Both the position numbers and the translations under genes were made by a program. Below the pieces are notes generated by a model. The model saw only the letters and a list, made by a program, of their open reading frames with translations. It had not been told where the DNA came from and did no database searches. Positions 62,301 through 64,000 of a stretch of 64,000 bases of DNA are shown piece by piece (positions within the stretch are counted from its first letter, which is position 1; each line of letters starts with the position of its first letter). The DNA comes from Sabethes cyaneus (lineage: Eukaryota; Arthropoda; Insecta; Diptera; Culicidae). The stretch covers positions 28,210,464-28,274,463 of the forward strand of contig NC_071355.1 in assembly GCF_943734655.1 (NCBI RefSeq), given 5' to 3'.

Positions 62301-64000
62301 TGCTGCTATGAAGCCTGCCCGGTTTTTTGGGTTCCACGGTGGCAGGCAGCTGAAATTGGATGGGATGATGGGAAAATAATGCACAACCCCTCCAAACTGC
62401 GCGGTTCTACGATTGCCATTGTTTCCCATTCCAGCCAGCGTTCGTATCTCGAAGAATTCGCTGATTCGTCCCGCGACCAGTGCCTGCGCAGTAGACGTAA
62501 AATAACTGGGGTGAATTGAATGAGGGTAAAGTAAAGCGATGGTTTTCGTCAGAATCATGCTACAAAATTTCCGAGACGTAGAAGGATGAGAAATCACAAT
62601 CCAATCGCAATAAGAAAACCGATCCTATAGGAAACTCTTTCCACGTTGGCCAAATAGCCACATCCCTTAGAGAGGTTCATCTTGAAAAAATCCGCACACA
62701 CACGCACACACACACAACTGTGCGCACAGCCTGGCAGGCAGGCAGGCAGCTAGTAAAAAATCGCCATATTTATTTTTCCGCTTCCTTGCCTCCTGGTGCT
62801 ATTCCCCGCCCCTCGCTGACTAGTTTCATCCTATACCGTACCGTCCTGTCGATACGCCGAGTTGGTTTCGTCTCCGGTGGATGCCATTTTTGCCTGTTGC
62901 CTCTCATCCTCGGCGGAGCGCTCTTGTTAGCACCGCACGGCACACAGTGCGAGTCTGTTTTGTGTGCCAGCCTGGCAAAGAGATGCCGTTGTACTGGAGC
63001 GAGAATACCAACCAGTCAGTATCATCATAAAACCTCCTCTCTAATGCTAGACACAGCCCTCCCCCTCCTGGCCACCCCAAACCCCTGCTCAAGTATCGTC
63101 CAATAAACAGCATACAGGCAGCGAAACACGAAGCCCCACCCGCTTGCGCCGTTCATACCCCCCGTCTTCGTTGTCTATATAGGATTCTATCACCAAAGGC
63201 AAGTGTGGAAACGGAGGAGCAACGGTTCACGAGAGGACAAAAACGAGCGCACAGAAACGATAAAAATGTGGAAAATAACATTCTATCCTATCTCTCGCCA
63301 CGGTTGCTGCTGCTGATGCTGCTGCTGCTCCCCGGATGACTGTGTACAATAGGATCGAGAGACAGGGGGCCCCGAATGGAGACGCGAAGCCGCTGCTGTA
63401 TTTGTCGAACAGATAAACGAAAAAGGGATGGCCCCACCCGAATGATTGGAAGCTTCGCCGCCATTGTGCGTCTTACTTTTGAACGAACTTATTACGTAAT
63501 GTAATCCCTGGAGCAACCCTGACTGCCAGGGTTGCTAGAACATTCAAGCATATGGAAAAGATTTGTGGCAAACGGAATGATTTCGCATGCTGTCAGTTTC
63601 CGCTAACAAACAACCGACTGTTGAGTTGGCTGGCTGTGTGTCGTTACCATCGCTTACATAAAAATCCTATTGTTATAGAAATAAGCGAGGAAGAATGCTT
63701 CATCATTCCTATGCACAAGTGGAGGCCCATGGGAAGTTAGCTTGCGCCGACAGCTCCGCACGCCACCAACGACCAACCAACCAACCGTCCACCGGAGGTG
63801 CAGCACGAAAAGGGGGTCGTGGGGAACAAAACAAACACCGGACCCAAAAGCTAACTGTTGCGCTTTTTACGAGTTTTTCATTTCGTTGCACGCCTGGTAT
63901 GTAGGTGCAGGCAGACCCTTGCCACCGCGTTCCGGGCCCGTACCCCCCACACCTACAGCGGCACTTTCGACCTACTCGCTTCGTCGTCTATTTTTGATTC
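59400..64000. promoter_or_regulatory. ttk: GC-richer region, possible ttk promoter/5' UTR
   Basis: This end of the window has a visibly higher GC content. It has GCCGCC runs (59817-59830), tandem CCAGTG words (59868-59890), CGTCCGTCCATCC-type runs (61868-61886) and short CA, GGCA and GCTGCT repeats (62697-62718, 62738-62750, 63306-63328). No transposon debris is evident. No open frame here resembles a protein. Since ttk reads leftwards from 53855 and has a likely upstream acceptor at 53981, a non-coding first exon and promoter somewhere here is plausible, but no start site is assigned. Confidence 0.35.

Noticed and set aside
62029..62519. Frames of 110-116 aa near the right end
   Set aside because: No similarity, no splice or promoter context; the GC-rich composition explains open frames.

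Overview
This is a eukaryotic, intron-bearing, AT-rich window from a dipteran nuclear genome, most likely a culicid mosquito. Four conserved insect genes are recognisable: mitochondrial ribosomal protein S33 (mRpS33), the ER eIF2-alpha kinase PEK/PERK, the RAP74 subunit of TFIIF, and the BTB zinc-finger repressor tramtrack (ttk). The mosquito assignment rests on the ttk and PEK sequences, a Tc1/mariner relic with DD37E spacing (a family I know chiefly from mosquitoes), and BEL/Pao, RTE-like and R1-like elements. Species cannot be read from the sequence.

Layout. 0.5-5.4 kb: mRpS33 (+) and PEK (-) converge tail to tail, and their poly(A) signals face each other 28 bp apart. 5.4-7.7 kb: the shared upstream region of the divergent PEK (-) and TfIIF-alpha (+) genes carries a nest of inverted-repeat transposons. 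7.7-9.6 kb: TfIIF-alpha in three exons. 9.9-20 kb: transposon debris, comprising a pogo-type transposase relic, a BEL/Pao element interrupted by an RNase H-bearing LINE with a 12-bp target duplication, a 0.5-kb-armed inverted repeat, and a piggyBac-like TTAA element containing a second element. 21.6 and 26.4 kb: two small intronless reading frames with TATA/Inr-like starts that I do not recognise. 24-34 kb: degenerate purine- or pyrimidine-biased short-period arrays, an RTE-like LINE and an element inserted in one array.

36.8-54 kb (-): tramtrack. A BTB exon and a common linker exon with an AT-hook-like motif precede two alternative zinc-finger exons, Ttk69-type at 48.5-49.9 kb and Ttk88-type at 36.8-37.9 kb. 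Both acceptors have the same phase. The roughly 10.5 kb between the two zinc-finger exons holds a Jockey-like fragment, a tRNA-derived SINE, a Helitron-like element, an R1-like LINE with a nested MITE, a 217-bp CA repeat and unassigned repeats. 54-64 kb is 5' of the ttk start codon. It holds two DD37E mariner relics and two SINE fragments, then a more GC-rich, motif-dense stretch (59.4-64 kb) that probably includes ttk promoter or 5' UTR sequence but no supportable coding gene.

The conserved genes are housekeeping or developmental and do not form a pathway. No CRISPR, rRNA or standalone tRNA gene was seen, and no clear new biochemical system. The most distinctive features are the two unrecognised small genes and the dense, nested and largely dateable transposon structures.
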